Source of the DNA: Chionoecetes opilio | Taxonomy: Eukaryota; Arthropoda; Malacostraca; Decapoda; Majidae | Assembly: GCA_016584305.1 (NCBI GenBank) | Contig: JACEEZ010026264.1 | Coordinates: forward strand, 1 to 64,000 | Direction of reading: 5' to 3' | Length of the DNA stretch: 64,000 bases | Shown here: positions 48,495 to 60,122 of the stretch, piece by piece | Layout of the letters: each line of letters begins with the position of its first letter | Position numbering within the stretch: position 1 is the stretch's first letter | Notes under the pieces: generated by a model | Told to the model about the DNA's origin: nothing | Databases searched by the model: none | What the model saw: only the letters and a program-made list of their open reading frames with translations | Translations under genes and position numbers: made by a program

Positions 48495-50251
48495 GTGTTC
48501 ACAGTTGCGGGTGGGGTAGTTATGTTGAGGGAACAAGTTAATATAATGACCACCAGTAACTAATTTGTGCATATATATTCCAATCTGTAATTTGTTTATG
48601 TCAAATAATTTCAAGATGTTCATATTCTTAAATAAAGGGTGAGTATGATCAAAGTAGCCCGAATTTGTAATGATCCTAATTATTTTCTTTGTAGCCGGAA
48701 CAGGGGAAGTAAATGAGTGGGATATGGGTTGCACCAGACTGGAGTAACAATATTGAAAGTGTGGCAATACATGGGCATTATGTAGAATTTTAAGTATATT
48801 ATTAGGCATAAGGTCTCTAATTTGATATAAAAGAGATACGATTCTAGACAATTAAGACTATTTTCATTAATGTGTGGTTTAAAGGATATGTTATCATCAA
48901 ATTTACACCTAGTAGTTTGTGTTGATTAGTTCTGTTGATGACATTGTTGTTGTATAACAGAGTAGAAAGAATTTTAGTCGCCTTGTTGGTAAAGAGCATA
49001 TAATACGTTTTGTTTAAAATTGACGGTTAGTCTATTACTCAACACCATTTATAAAAATTTTCTAGGTCTTGGTTGGCTGTTTCTATCACGGATGTAGGTC
49101 TGCACCAGTAATGAATAAAGTAGAGTCATCAGCAAAAAGTATTGTTTTTAAATTTGTAATACATTTGGGAGATCATTTATATAGATAAGGAATAAAATGG
49201 GACCAGGACACTACCCTGAGGGGACTCCGTACTGAATATGTTGAGGTATAGATAGAAAATTCTGAAATTTTGTACTTTGGTTCTACCGGTGAGGTATTCT
49301 CTAAACCAGTCAGTATGATGCCACGTATACCATAATGTTTCAATTTTTGTAGTAAGATATCATGTTTCACTGTATCAAAAGCTTTAGTAAAGGTCTATGT
49401 TAATAGTGAGCATTTGGTATTTTGGCATCCAAGGCGAGTATAGTTATCGGTGAAGGCGGTCAAAGGCACTAAGTTACTTAAGCTTGCGAAAACCAAATTG
49501 TTTCTTTGTTGATAATAGATTTTTTTGGGTTTAAAGAAATTTAATAGAATTGTTTTCATTAATTTTTCGAATATTTTTGAGTAGGTGCTTAGGCAGTGAT
49601 TTGGTCTGTAAATGGCAATGTTTCTTTGGACCTTTTTTATAAATAGGGGATTACGGTTCATTTTTTTAAACTTTGAGGAAAATTCCTTTTTCGATGGAAC
49701 TGTTGAACAGATTGAAAATGGAACAGCTATTTGTTCTTTATTAGCTTTTAGGAAGAGACAGACATTTCATGGGTATTAACTTTTTGTTTTTTAATGAGTT
49801 TATACAGCTGCAACGTCTTGTGTAGAAACTGGAGGAACCTCATTGATGTTGGAAAATTACCTCTCAAAGTCAGTGGGTTTAATATCGAAGGTGGGATGTT
49901 GTTATCTAAATTGGAAGCAATATCTGTATAATACTTTTGAAGGGCCCTTTCTGCCAATATCAAATGGCCATCTCATACTTTATTATTCTTTTTATGTAAT
50001 GAGATAAGTTTTTTTTATAGTTTAATTTTCAGCTGATTTTATGTTTTCCATATTTTGCTGTAATCCTTTTTAAAGTTTTAACATCGACTAAGTATGAAAT
50101 TTTATGATTTTTTCATAATCCTATTTAAGGACTTGGGGTTATTTTTTATAATACTTTAAAGAGACAACACCTATTTTATAGCCTTAAATAGTTTTATTTT
50201 TGGTCCTGACCGATTTAAATTACAGCTGAACTTACCCAAAGGGGTTTATTA
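48495..50251 (-). mobile_element. LINE copy 3, duplicate of copy 1
   Basis: Shares with copy 1 the satellite joint (GTGTTCACAG), the 5' truncation (..TTATTACCGTAACG), and diagnostic bases (ACCACCAGTAACT, TATCACGGATG, TTAGTCTATT). The reverse transcriptase is shattered into short frames (48474-48851, 49173-49370, 49395-49661, 49748-49963) by many one-base indels. Not a separate insertion. Confidence 0.88.
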
Positions 50252-50616
50252 CCGTAACGAACCGGTACCGGAACGAAAGAAAACGAAGAAATGGGAAGGA
50301 TTAACTATCCTATTTTTAACAATGCCTACTCTGCAGATATTTGTTTCGTAATTTTAGTAGAGCTAAGAATATATAAATGACATTACGGTACATAAAGCTA
50401 TTCCTATTCTATAAATGTCTTAATGATGATGCCGAATATCCCGTCAGTCAGTCACCAAGTGGGTAATGTTTATAAGACTGTAGCCTATAAGGGCCTCCAT
50501 TGGGGTCCCTAGAGGGCCCTTTAAGGCCCACACTGCCTGGAGGTTTTTTTTTTTTTGCAGGGGAAATGAAACGTGCGTTCCGGGGTCGTCCGCCTGTGGC
50601 GCCCCTGTACACATAC

Positions 50617-50768
50617 ACACACACACACACACCAAAAAACAACACACACACACACACCACACACCACACACACACACACGGACACACACCACACAACCCC
50701 CACCAACACCCCACACACACGGACACAGACGGACACACGGAAACACACACACACACACACACACACCA
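50617..50768 (+). repeat. (CA)n microsatellite, module 3
   Basis: CA-rich tract with frequent extra or missing bases (CCAAAAAACAAC, ACCACACACC). Equivalent to 37,877-38,027. His/Thr and Cys/Val open frames over it are not genes. Confidence 0.95.
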
Positions 50769-51009
50769 CTAGATTGGAATGCAAACTTATGTAATCATAG
50801 CTACCCAGTCTTCGAACGATGACTCGGCACCATTTTATCGGTCGTGGCCTTCAACATTATACACGCATAGTGTTCCTCATCAGTCTTGCATGCTTGCTGT
50901 GTATTTAGGTGGTGCACGTCTTGTGGTTTCCTGCAACCCTTACCTGTGCTGTGGCAAAGAAGGATATCTCAGCAAGTGTTAAGGGTTCATCCATCGGACG
51001 TCACCTTAT

Positions 51010-51015
51010 TATAAA
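51010..51015 (+). promoter_or_regulatory. Candidate TATA box of UGT copy III
   Basis: TATAAA in CCTTATTATAAAGAG, the same context as at 38,278. The donor GTGAGT at 51,083 and acceptor CCACAG just before the ATG at 51,298 again suggest a 5'UTR intron. Confidence 0.45.
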
Positions 51016-51297
51016 GAGCCTCGTGCGGGTTTAAGTGTGGTGATAGTGTTTTGGGAAGGTTCTTTTTCTTTCCATTACCTCAGTGAGTGCATTGGTTTAT
51101 GGTTTATGTTTAGGTAATACCATGTTAATAGCTTTCCCTTTGTTAATTGGCGTTAATGGATGGTTGCTGGGAAAAAGGAGATGAACATTTTCTCCAAAAA
51201 TGTAAAGTTACAAAATTATTGTGAATATTTCCCCAAATAAATTTCAGATCACCAGAAGCTTCCTTTGAACGCGTTTTTCACTCTTTGGGTCCCACAG

Positions 51298-54200
51298 ATG
51301 AAGGTGGTGGCGCCTGTGAAATGCTGGCTTTTGTCCTGTGGGCAAACCACCGGGGATCTGCAGCCCTGAGAGGTCCTACAAGATCCTTGTACTTATCCCT
51401 GTACATTGGAGTCACACAAATGTTGTTCAAGGGCCTTGCTAAGGGCTCTGGCTGCCCGCGGACACAAGGTAACAAAGAAAACCGCTCGGATTGAAAGGCA
51501 CTGAAAGCTGAACCCTCGGAAAAACGCGTCTTTTTACTGCTACTACTACTACTATACTACTACTTCTACTGCTCTAACTACTATTATACAGAAACTTCTA
51601 CTACATTTTTAAAATGCTACTATTACTACTACTCTGTCTCAGTAGAACTAAGAAGATTAATTAATAAACATATCGTAGTACAACGTACCATACATCTGGC
51701 ACCCTTCGACTTCTGTCACATTAAACCCCTTGAGCTCAGTGTTGAGAAAGTTTGTCAATTGATCCATCATTTTTTTTTTTTTTTTAGTCTAGCTCTGCAA
51801 CGAAGCATTTTCAAAGATAATCTTATAAATGTTTTCACGTGCATCCTCCCCTGCGTATGTGACCTCATTTGTGGCACGAATAATGGCTCGGCTACTGAGA
51901 TTAAGCACGAGGGGACTTACCAACACACACAACCATCTGCCGTAGCCAAGGATTTTGGGCCGAGAGTTAAAAATGTCGTAAAGCAAGACATTAATGTTAT
52001 CTTTTTCGCTGACATAAGATTTTCCCCGACAGATAGATATCCTCAGCTCCTTACCGCTAGGCTTCAAGCACCCAAACGTTACAGAGATATACCATGACCT
52101 GATGCAGAAGCATAAACATCTAGACGACATGTTTGAATTCAGAAAAGCTTCAGCTGGAGGATTGGAAACATTCAAGGACCTATTGCCTGGACTGGCCAAG
52201 GATCTTTACAAGGTGCCAGCTGTCAAGAAATTGTATGAAAAAAGAAAAGACTTTGACCTCATCGTAACTGATCATTTGTTCAATGAGGTGAGTCTTGATA
52301 CAAAGGTCGTTTGATACAAATAGCCTCTCGGGCCTTCCCCCCTTCACGCGGTAGCCAGGCCGCTAGCACCAACACAGCCTCATCGGCCATCGTTTTGTCC
52401 CCAGATCGCGTACCCGTTCGTGCACGAGGTTCCCTTCATCACCGTTGCCACGCCCGGGATGGACCATAGCCAGAGTGCCGCTTTCGGCAACGTCCTCAAC
52501 CCGTCCTACGCCCCCACCTTTCTAGGCAGCTACCCCCTCCCCATGTCCTTGTGGCATCGCCTGAGGAACACTTACATGCACCTCTGGATTCCTTTCGTCT
52601 GGAGGATCTGGTTTGTCATGCCGCTGGTACAAAAAGAGGTAAGTCATTGACAGACACTTGCAACCCTGTTACTCTTCCCTTCTTTGCATCTTTCCTGCTT
52701 GGTGTTTAGTATTCAAGTACTCTGTTCTGCGAGGAAATATTCCTACAACTATAAAGATTTTGTGTTTCGAAACACGGAGGAATCTATCTGGAGTCAGCAT
52801 CGAGAGGTGACCAAGTACATACAAAGGAATAGACGCTGATCAGATCCTTGGAAGGACACTAGGAAAACATTTCATGAGCCAAACTTTATTAGTTCATTTA
52901 TTAGATCACGTAGCCCGAAATGTATTTCTGTTGATCCTTGACTGCCCTGGCACTACACGGCTGCCCATCTCCTTTTAGCTAGATTTAACGTGTTTCTAGC
53001 ATACATATTATTCGAGTTTTCCTTCATGGAACTCCAAATCATTTTATTTGGCAGCTTAACATTCCCTTGGGGTGTGTGGCAGGTCTATTACTGATGGTTG
53101 CACGTAAATCTTTCTTCCTCAGAGTTCACATGTCTTACAGAGGACCTTGAACGGTGCTAGTCATTGTAATGTCTCGTGTTTGAAACACAGAAATTTATCT
53201 GAAACCGGTCATGACTGATTGATTGATTAATTATTGGGACGAAGTTTACTATCATCAGCAAGTAACGTTGAACGCTAGTCTCATTTTACAATACCATGTC
53301 TAATGTTGCGTACCTGTTTACATCGAGGTTATTCAACACTTTCGTCAACACTTGCGACGCACTCATGAAATGCTGGGCGAACATCTTTTGCCGGTACTAC
53401 TGAAAACAGATCAAAGTAGGCCTGCTAGCGGCAGCTTTGGTCAAAGCATTCACCTTCTTATAGACAGATAACTGCATATGGACCTGAATAAAAAAAGCCG
53501 ACCGTTCAGCCTCCCGTTTATTGAAATAAAGCCATTCGAAGATCTCCTTTTAATGTGGATTGGAAAAAATAATAGCTGACAAAGCCTGAAGAATACTACA
53601 GCAATCACCAAAATATTGAAGAGAATTCTGAAGAGCATAAAATAGACATTAGAATATCAGAAGACCTTTACAAGACGTTACCTTATAAACAGGGTGAGGG
53701 CATAATCTTCGCAGGCCTATGTTTGGCATATTCGTACTAAAAGAAATCGATAATGTCTCAAGAACATCCCTAACTCGTACACCCAAAAAGCCTTGAAATA
53801 CCTGGTCGAGATATAAAATTTTGTTACAGTCACAGGACAGCCTGTCACGATGCAGAGCCCGGGAGACGATAAAGACGATAACAATACTTTAAGTCAGGGA
53901 CAAGCGTCAAAGAATCCAAACGGAGAAAGAACACCATCATCTATCGACAAAACATTGGGGAGCGGTGGTCGAGTGGTTAGCGTCTTGGCGTGGTGAACTC
54001 AATGTCCCGAATTCGAATCCTGCCGGGGCAACTCTTTCAAGAGCCTGGTAAGGGAGAAGAAGGTCCCGAGCTTATGTCCCACCAAGGAGCCCAAATGTCA
54101 AATCCATCGTCGAGTGGATGAAAGAAACCTGCATGCAGCAATTACCTGGTTTTCGATTGCGAGTGGGGACGAAGAAACTCTAAAGGGGTACATGATCCTG

Positions 54201-56597
54201 ACTGAAGATCCGATCATCATAGAAAACGGATCTTCACCTAAGACCCAAAAGTCACTATACAATCCAGCCTGCGCCCCTAGCGGGCGAGATTGACCAACAT
54301 CAAGACTCTCCATAAGCCTACAGGCGCTATAGGCTATAACGTATTAAAAAAAAAAACAAAAAAAAAACGGGATGAGAGACGACATAAATGAAACCAGCAT
54401 GGTATACAAAGTCCTACACCCGAGGTCCAATGGATATAGAAAAAGAGTACCTTTAACATTCATACTTCAACTTCGAAAGAATAATGGACTGCTGTGGCAG
54501 GAGGAGCGTCGTGCGGTCAGCTCCTCATACATTCATTCATTCTAAACAGTGTGGGGAGCAATTTTTCCCTAGGTAGATTTTCTCTTAGACAGGCAACTTG
54601 ATGAAAGCAGCTGGGAGCCTACGTCAATCTATTTATAAAAGTTTGGCCTCGTCCTTGTATAGTATTCGGGTCCCATATAGAAGCAGGTCAGGATCGGGAT
54701 GAGTCCCACGGGCCATACATAAGGAAATCGTCGCTGTTTTCATTGGGGAAAAATGAATGTATGAACTCCGACAATTCGCCCACTCAGAAACTCTGTCGAT
54801 GGGTCGTTGAAGCAATCTCTCGGATACAGACATCCTTTAGGCAACAAAAGAAGTCGATAAATCATTCACACACAATAAATGCATTAAACATTCCCTCTTG
54901 TATAACGCCAACAATGTTATTAATGGCCACAGCCAAGAGTCACGCTGAAGACACTGCCTTGAGGAACACCACCTGGGAGTAATAATTCGAAGGAAAGCGA
55001 ATTCCTAAATCGAAATCGAAAAAATAAATCTGTACATGAAGAGAAGTATACGGCCCCTCAGGCATGGAATGTCCTCTCTGCACGAGTGACCGAAATCCCC
55101 TTACCTAGTTCACCAATTCGAAGGAATTCTCGAACCACCACACCCCTTTAAGACAGCGCCAAGTGGGAATGACAGCCAGTCATGAGAAGCTATAAATACA
55201 ATTGTACATGCATGTTTAATGAGAAGCTCCTTGACATTGGACCCTTACACATCAGACTCAGGTATGCAACACTATCAGTCAAGCCAAGATGATGACCAAG
55301 GTCAGCAAGACTTTATGTCAATATCTAGTGTGGAGGAATTCACAATGGAATAAAATTTCGCTCTCTTTCCAGATTTCAGCACAGTTCCCGGACCTGCCGC
55401 CGCTGCTGGAGATTGAGAGGAACCAGAGTCTGACACTGATGAACACTCACTTCAGCATTGATACCCCGCTGCCCCTCCTGCCCTCACAGGTGGAGGTGGG
55501 CGCCATGCACTGCCGCCCCGCCAAGCCCCTGCCAAAGGTAAACAACATCATTTGCCATAGTTGTCTACTTAATTGTCATGATTGAGGGACCTTTACTTTT
55601 CGGCATCCCTCGCCTTCATCACAGGACCTCGAGTCGTGGCTGGCGGGGTCGGGCTCTGCAGGCGTCATCTACTTCAGTCTGGGCTCCGTCGCCCGCAGTG
55701 AAACCATGCCGCCCGAGTACCGCCAAGCCTTCCTTGAGGCTTTCCGGAGACTGCCACAGCGGGTCCTCTGGGAAATATGAGGAGAGCTGGAGGGCGTGTC
55801 TGACAACGTAGAATCAGCAGCTGGCTCCCCCAGCAGACGTCCTCGGTAAGTCGGCCACACCATTACATGAGAGGCTCTCTGCCACTTGGAGTCTTGTGTT
55901 GTGTTCTTTCCTGTTGCAGGGCTGGTATAGCCGCCTCAACAACCCTTTTTACCGCAGCTCACGACAGTGTGAAGATGTTCATCTCCCACGGCGGCCTCCT
56001 CAGCCTTCAAGAGTCCATCTTTCACGCGACGCCCCTCCTCGTCCTCCCCATGTTCGGTGACCAGCCAAAGAACGCTATGTTCGTGGAAAACTCTGGTCTG
56101 GGTCGCATGTTGGTGTGGGAGGAAGTTACTGCTGACAGCATCGTCGACGCCCTCACTGACATCATCACCCAGCCAAAGTTAGTTTCCCTCAGCAGTCCAG
56201 TGTGTATATTCAGCCTGTGGTTCATGACGGCCTCCGGGAGACCTGCGTGATAAGAAGGCCAGACAGGCTGTGTGGCGGAGTGGTCTTGGTCGTCTGATTG
56301 TTGTTGTCATTTTTCAGGTACAAAGAGAACGTGGCGAGGATGTCGGCGTCCTTTAGGGATCAGCTGACGACGCCGCAGGGCGCGCAGTGTTCTGGACAGA
56401 GTACGTATCCGCCACCGAGGGGCGCCCCAGCTGAGGTGGGCCCCGGGGGCACAGCTCTCCTGGGTGCAGTTCCCATGCTGGACGTAGTGGGACTCTTGCT
56501 GGCGGCCTTGCTGCTGCTGGTGTTCATCCTGCGGCGACTTGTGCGAGCTGCCTGTGTCATCATCTTCGGCGGCCGCGCTAAGAAGAAGATGGAGTAA
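51298..56597 (+). CDS. UDP-glycosyltransferase, copy III, all seven coding exons
   Basis: Membrane-bound UGT acting in the ER lumen. Exons: 51,298-51,468; 52,033-52,287; 52,405-52,638; 55,373-55,537; 55,625-55,845; 55,958-56,177; 56,318-56,597, all with GT/AG introns. Exons 2, 3, 4 and 6 are fully open. Exon 1 has small indels relative to copy I. Exon 5 (GGAAATATGAGG) and exon 7 (near 56,376-56,480) have frameshifts that copy IV lacks. The composite model is 58+85+78+55 codons plus 723 nt, giving 516 residues, normal for the family. Landmarks: signal peptide 1-19, catalytic His41, Asp138 as candidate partner (IVTDHLFNE), and the UGT signature 358-386 (FISHGG...LPMFGDQ, fully matching the PROSITE pattern). 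A membrane helix spans about 475-495 and a KKME ER-retrieval tail is at 513-516. Intron 3 (2.7 kb) carries a SINE. Sugar donor and acceptor are unknown. Confidence 0.88.
52639..55372 (+). other. UGT copy III intron 3
   Basis: About 2.7 kb between GTAAGT and TTTCCAG. The first 2.1 kb is colinear with 45,034-47,109. It carries a SINE at 53,957-54,367. Open frames at 54743-54982 and others show no recognisable protein and lack conserved splice context. Confidence 0.75.
53957..54367 (+). mobile_element. tRNA-derived SINE in UGT intron 3 (copy III)
   Basis: Second copy of the SINE at 46,324, in the same intronic position and with the same body, ending in an A-rich tail (A11-C-A10). It is orthologous by segmental duplication and not a separate insertion. 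Confidence 0.75.
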
Positions 56598-56950
56598 CGG
56601 AAGTGGGAATCGAAAGTTGAATGTGAACTGTTTTATGCACAGTTACATTTTTCCTTTTTTGAGTAAATGTGAATATGAAAGTCTTTTTGTGAAAACTTTT
56701 ACACTTCATGCCGCGCCTCTTGCTTCTGGTGAACACACACACGTGAGGCAGTGACGAGGGGGTGTGCAGCCATCTTCAATCCCTTACCTATCCTGCTTTC
56801 TTTTCCCCTTTTTCCAAATTTTTTTTGAGGGAAATTGTGATAAAATGAGAACTGAGAAAACAGTTGGGGCGTAAAGTAAGACCCATGATAGGATATTTTG
56901 TGTGCTCAATTCTCACGCTTTGATAATATCGTTTTTTGTAATGTGTTGCA

Positions 56951-57055
56951 AAACACACACAACACACACCACACACACACACACCACACACACAACACAA
57001 CACCACACACCCACACCAAAAACACACACACCCCACACAACACACAACACACACT
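56951..57055 (+). repeat. (CA)n microsatellite, 3' flank of UGT copy III
   Basis: CA-rich tract broken by CCACAC, AACACAAC and CCAAAAAC interruptions. Equivalent to the clean tract at 40,124. Confidence 0.93.
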
Positions 57056-57207
57056 ATATACATGCATACACATAGCCTAAAAGTCCTTCTTCACGCTGAC
57101 TCAGCGCTACTACAAGCAACAGCCCTTTAACGGTCAACCGTGTCCAGGGTCATGATAGCACCGGAAACACTTGAAACACTTTAATATGCTCACCATAATA
57201 CTACGTT

Positions 57208-57213
57208 AATAAA
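57208..57213 (+). promoter_or_regulatory. Candidate polyadenylation signal, UGT copy III
   Basis: AATAAA about 610 bp after the stop codon, in the conserved context ACGTTAATAAAGTTATA. Confidence 0.5.
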
Positions 57214-57574
57214 GTTATATAACATAATTTTGTGTAAGCAGCCCCCCCAACGAAGCCATACGGCTATTCGCTATTCGGGCATAAGCTATTCGGGCAGCAT
57301 CTCTGTAGTTTACAAACAAGTTTATCTAGGACGTCAGTAGCAATTACATAAAAGAAAAAGAATAACAAGAAAACAAAAAGAAAAACAAGGTAAACAAAAA
57401 AACAAAAACAAAAGAGCAGGAGAAATTCAGACAATTGCTCAAAAATTCATTTGTAGAATGCTAATAAAATATATTGTTGGCACTATAATAGATCTACATG
57501 ACCATCATTGGAAAAATATTAGAACAAATATTAGAACAAATATCGTGTCAGTATTGGGACAATAAATACTTTTT

Positions 57575-58210
57575 CTATTGCCTTTTAAATGAACATAATG
57601 TTGGTAAGGTCTTAACAGAGTCGGGTATATTATTCCATATCTTGGGACCAGAGTAGGCTAGTGAGTGTTGAAAAACTGTCAGGTTATGTTGTGGTACACG
57701 GAGGTGTTCACAGTTGCGGATGGGGTAGTTATGTTGAGGGAACAAGTTAATATAATGACAACCAGTAACTAATTTGTGCATATATATTCCAATCTGTAAT
57801 TTGTTTATGTCAAATAATTTCAAGATGTTCATATTCTTAAATAAAGGGTGAGTATGATCAAAGTAGCCCGAATTTGTAATGATCCTAATTATTTTCTTTT
57901 GTAGCCGGAACAGGGGAAGTAAATGAGTGGGATATGGGTTGCACCAGACTGGAGTACAATATTGAAAGTGTGGCAATACATGGGCATTATGTAGAATTTT
58001 AAGTATATTATTAGGCATAAGGTCTCTAATTTGATATAAAAGAGATACGATTCTAGACAATTTAAGACATATTTCATTAATGTGTGGTTTAAAGGATATG
58101 TTATCATCAAAATTTACACCTAGTAGTTTGTGTTGATTAGTTCTGTTGATGACATTGTTGTTGTATAACAGAGTAGGAAGAATTTTAGTCGCCTTGTTGG
58201 TAAAGAGCAT
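57575..58210 (-). pseudogene. LINE reverse transcriptase C-terminal region, copy 4
   Basis: 211-residue frame almost identical to 40,742-41,377, ending TLCSFKRQ. It is separated from the RT core by the same one-base loss (TTATCTATT) seen in copy 2, so the copy 2/4 lineage was broken before it was duplicated. Confidence 0.8.
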
Positions 58211-58236
58211 ATAATACGTTTTGTTTAAATTGACGG

Positions 58237-59208
58237 TTATCTATTACTCAAACACCATTTATAAAATGTTTCTAGGTCTTGGTTGGCTGTTTCTATCAAG
58301 GATGTAGGGTCTGCACCAGTAATGAATAAAGTAGAGTCATCAGCAAAAAGTATTGTTTTTAAATTTGTAAATACATTTGGGAGATCATTTATATAGATAA
58401 GGAATAAAATGGGACCGAGGACACTACCCTGAGGGACTCCGTACTGAATATGTTGAGGTATAGATAGAAAATTCTGAAATTTTGTACTTTGGGTTCTACC
58501 GGTGAGGTATTCTCTAAACCAGTCATGTATGATGCCACGTATACCATAATGTTTCAATTTTTGTAGTAAGATATCATGTTTCACTGTATCAAAAGCTTTA
58601 GTAAAGTCTATATAAATAGTGAGCATTGTATGTTGAGCATCCAAGGCAGAGTAGATGTTATCGGTGAAGGCGGTCAAAGCACTAAAGGTACTTAAGCCTT
58701 GTCGAAAACCAAATTGTTCTTTGTTGATAATAGATTTCTTGGTTAAGAAATTTAATAGAATTGTTTTCTTTAATTTTTCGAATATTTTTGAGTAGCTGCT
58801 TAGCAGTGATATTGGTCTGTATATGGCAATGTTGTCTTTTGGACCTTTTTTATAAATAGGGATTACGGTTGCATGTTTTAAACATTGAGGAAAAATTCCT
58901 TTTTCGATGGACTGGTTGAACAAGATTGATAATGGAACAGCTATTTGTTCTTTATTAGCTTTTAGGAGAGAGACAGACATTTCATGGGTATTACACTTTT
59001 TGTTTTTTAATGAGTTTATTACAGCTGCAACGTCTTGTGGTAGTACTGGAGGAACACTCATTGATGTTGGATAATTACCTCTCAGAAAGTCAAGTGGGTT
59101 AATATCGGAAGGTGGGATGTTGTTATCTAAATTGGAAGCAATATCTGTATAATACTTATTGAAGGCCTCTGCAATATCGGATGGGCATCTCATTACTTTA
59201 TTATTCAT
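58237..59208 (-). CDS. LINE reverse transcriptase core, copy 4
   Basis: 323-residue frame with an intact RT core: RPISLLS, FGFRQG, DFTKAFD, YGVPQGSVLGP and FADD, as in copy 1. It ends at LSNR, where the shared deletion puts the C-terminus out of frame. Upstream, an A8 run (T8 on the plus strand near 59,229) breaks the frame from the linker; the same A8 run is in copies 1-3. The element is therefore probably dead. Confidence 0.85.
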   Translation of the reverse strand: MNNKVMRCPSDIAEAFNKYYTDIASNLDNNIPPSDINPLDFLRGNYPTSMSVPPVLPQDVAAVINSLKNKKCNTHEMSVSLLKANKEQIAVPLSILFNQSIEKGIFPQCLKHATVIPIYKKGPKDNIAIYRPISLLSSYSKIFEKLKKTILLNFLTKKSIINKEQFGFRQGLSTFSALTAFTDNIYSALDAQHTMLTIYIDFTKAFDTVKHDILLQKLKHYGIRGIIHDWFREYLTGRTQSTKFQNFLSIPQHIQYGVPQGSVLGPILFLIYINDLPNVFTNLKTILFADDSTLFITGADPTSLIETANQDLETFYKWCLSNR

Positions 59209-59461
59209 TTTTATGTAACTGAGATAAGTTTTTTTTATAGTTAATTTTCAGCTGATTTATGGTTTTCCATATTTTGCGTGTATCATTTTTAAAGTTTGTA
59301 ACTATCGACATATAGTATGAAATTTTATGATTTTTTATAATCCTATTTAGGACATTGCGGTATTTTTTATAATAACTTTCAGAGACAACACCTATTTTAT
59401 AGTCCTTAAATAGATTATTTTTGGTCCTGACCGATTTAATTACAGCTGACGTTTTATCCAA
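59201..59461 (-). pseudogene. LINE linker between endonuclease and reverse transcriptase
   Basis: 86-residue frame rich in Lys and Asn (..SVRTKNNLFKDYKIG.., ..RKIWKTINQLK..). This is typical of the stretch between endonuclease and RT in APE-type non-LTR elements. It runs out of frame at the A8 run just before the RT core. Confidence 0.7.
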
Positions 59462-59654
59462 GGGTTATTTAGCCGATTTTCAGAAATATATTTTGTTTTT
59501 ATTGGGAAACATTCATTGTAAAAATTACTCAGTTTTTCTAGAAATGTATTAAAGTTTAAATTTATATCTTGTGAAGATAAGAGAATGTTCCATAATATGG
59601 TGTGAAGTTTTTGAGAAAAAAGCTCCTTATTATTAGGAGTTACATTTCTGAATT

Positions 59655-60119
59655 CTATTTCATTGACGTTTGATTTTTTTGGGGGGGGAAGGAAATATTT
59701 AAGAAAATAGGAAGATGGTCCGAAATGGGCAAGTGTACAATACCTGTGGTAAACTTTCCAAAAAAATTAGTGTATATATGGTCTAGGAGAGAAGGGTCAC
59801 CCAAATTTAAACTATCTGGAAATCTAGTGGGTCTGGAGATGTGAGGAACAAAATTTAAAGTTTGAATGTTTGCTAGAAAGTTATTTGTTGGTGTATGGGT
59901 TGTATGCTCAAGTAAGTTTATATTAAAGTCTCCTATGAGTATTATTTTATTCTGTTTTGCTTTGCCTTGTAATGCTGTATTTATGACATTCGTGAATTCG
60001 TCTACTGGAATATGTTTACTATTTGGTCTATATATTGCACAAATCAGAAAACTGATAGATTCAGTAATAATTATAATAGTAAGTAATTCAATGTCATTAT
60101 TGATACATGTTAAATCATA
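59655..60119 (-). CDS. LINE AP-type endonuclease, C-terminal part
   Basis: The element-encoded nicking endonuclease, recognised by YRPNS, ILIGDFNINLL (catalytic Asp/Asn segment), SLLDHIYTN and ISDHLPIF (catalytic Asp-His pair). The N-terminal third is missing because the element is truncated at about 60,122. The first residues of the open frame, from 60,191, are encoded by the adjoining GC-rich repeat and do not belong to the protein. A short gap without a shared frame separates it from the linker at 59,461. Confidence 0.82.
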   Translation of the reverse strand, partial: YDLTCINNDIELLTIIIITESISFLICAIYRPNSKHIPVDEFTNVINTALQGKAKQNKIILIGDFNINLLEHTTHTPTNNFLANIQTLNFVPHISRPTRFPDSLNLGDPSLLDHIYTNFFGKFTTGIVHLPISDHLPIFLNISFPPQKNQTSMK

Positions 60120-60122
60120 TTG

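Larger units (their letters stand above)
56598..57263 (+). other. UGT copy III 3'UTR and flank
   Basis: Follows the TAA at 56,595. No coding sequence. Contains (CA)n at 56,951-57,055 and AATAAA at 57,208-57,213. Colinear with 61,838-62,461. Confidence 0.7.
57264..60122 (-). mobile_element. LINE copy 4, the longest copy (endonuclease + reverse transcriptase)
   Basis: Minus-strand non-LTR element downstream of and convergent with UGT copy III. From 5' to 3' it holds the C-terminal part of an APE-type endonuclease (60,119-59,655), a linker (59,461-59,201), a reverse transcriptase (59,208-58,237) and a C-terminal region (58,210-57,575). A ~300-bp 3' region follows that ends near CGAATAGC-like octamers, reminiscent of CR1-type tails. 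It is 5'-truncated at about 60,122 inside the endonuclease. It extends past 59,470, where copies 1-3 stop. Confidence 0.87.

Noticed and set aside
51789..52199. 136-codon minus-strand frame across UGT intron 1 and exon 2
   Set aside because: It is antisense to a well-supported UGT exon, not preserved in copies I and II, and has no recognisable domain.
55669..55863. Minus-strand frames over UGT exons 5-7 (also 56,022, 56,360, 60,907 and 61,263)
   Set aside because: They are antisense shadows of GC-rich UGT exons.
59229..59240. Programmed -1 frameshift at A-AAA-AAC in the LINE
   Set aside because: A -1 shift meets a stop within a few codons; only a +1 shift or one-base loss restores the RT frame, so a mutation is simpler.
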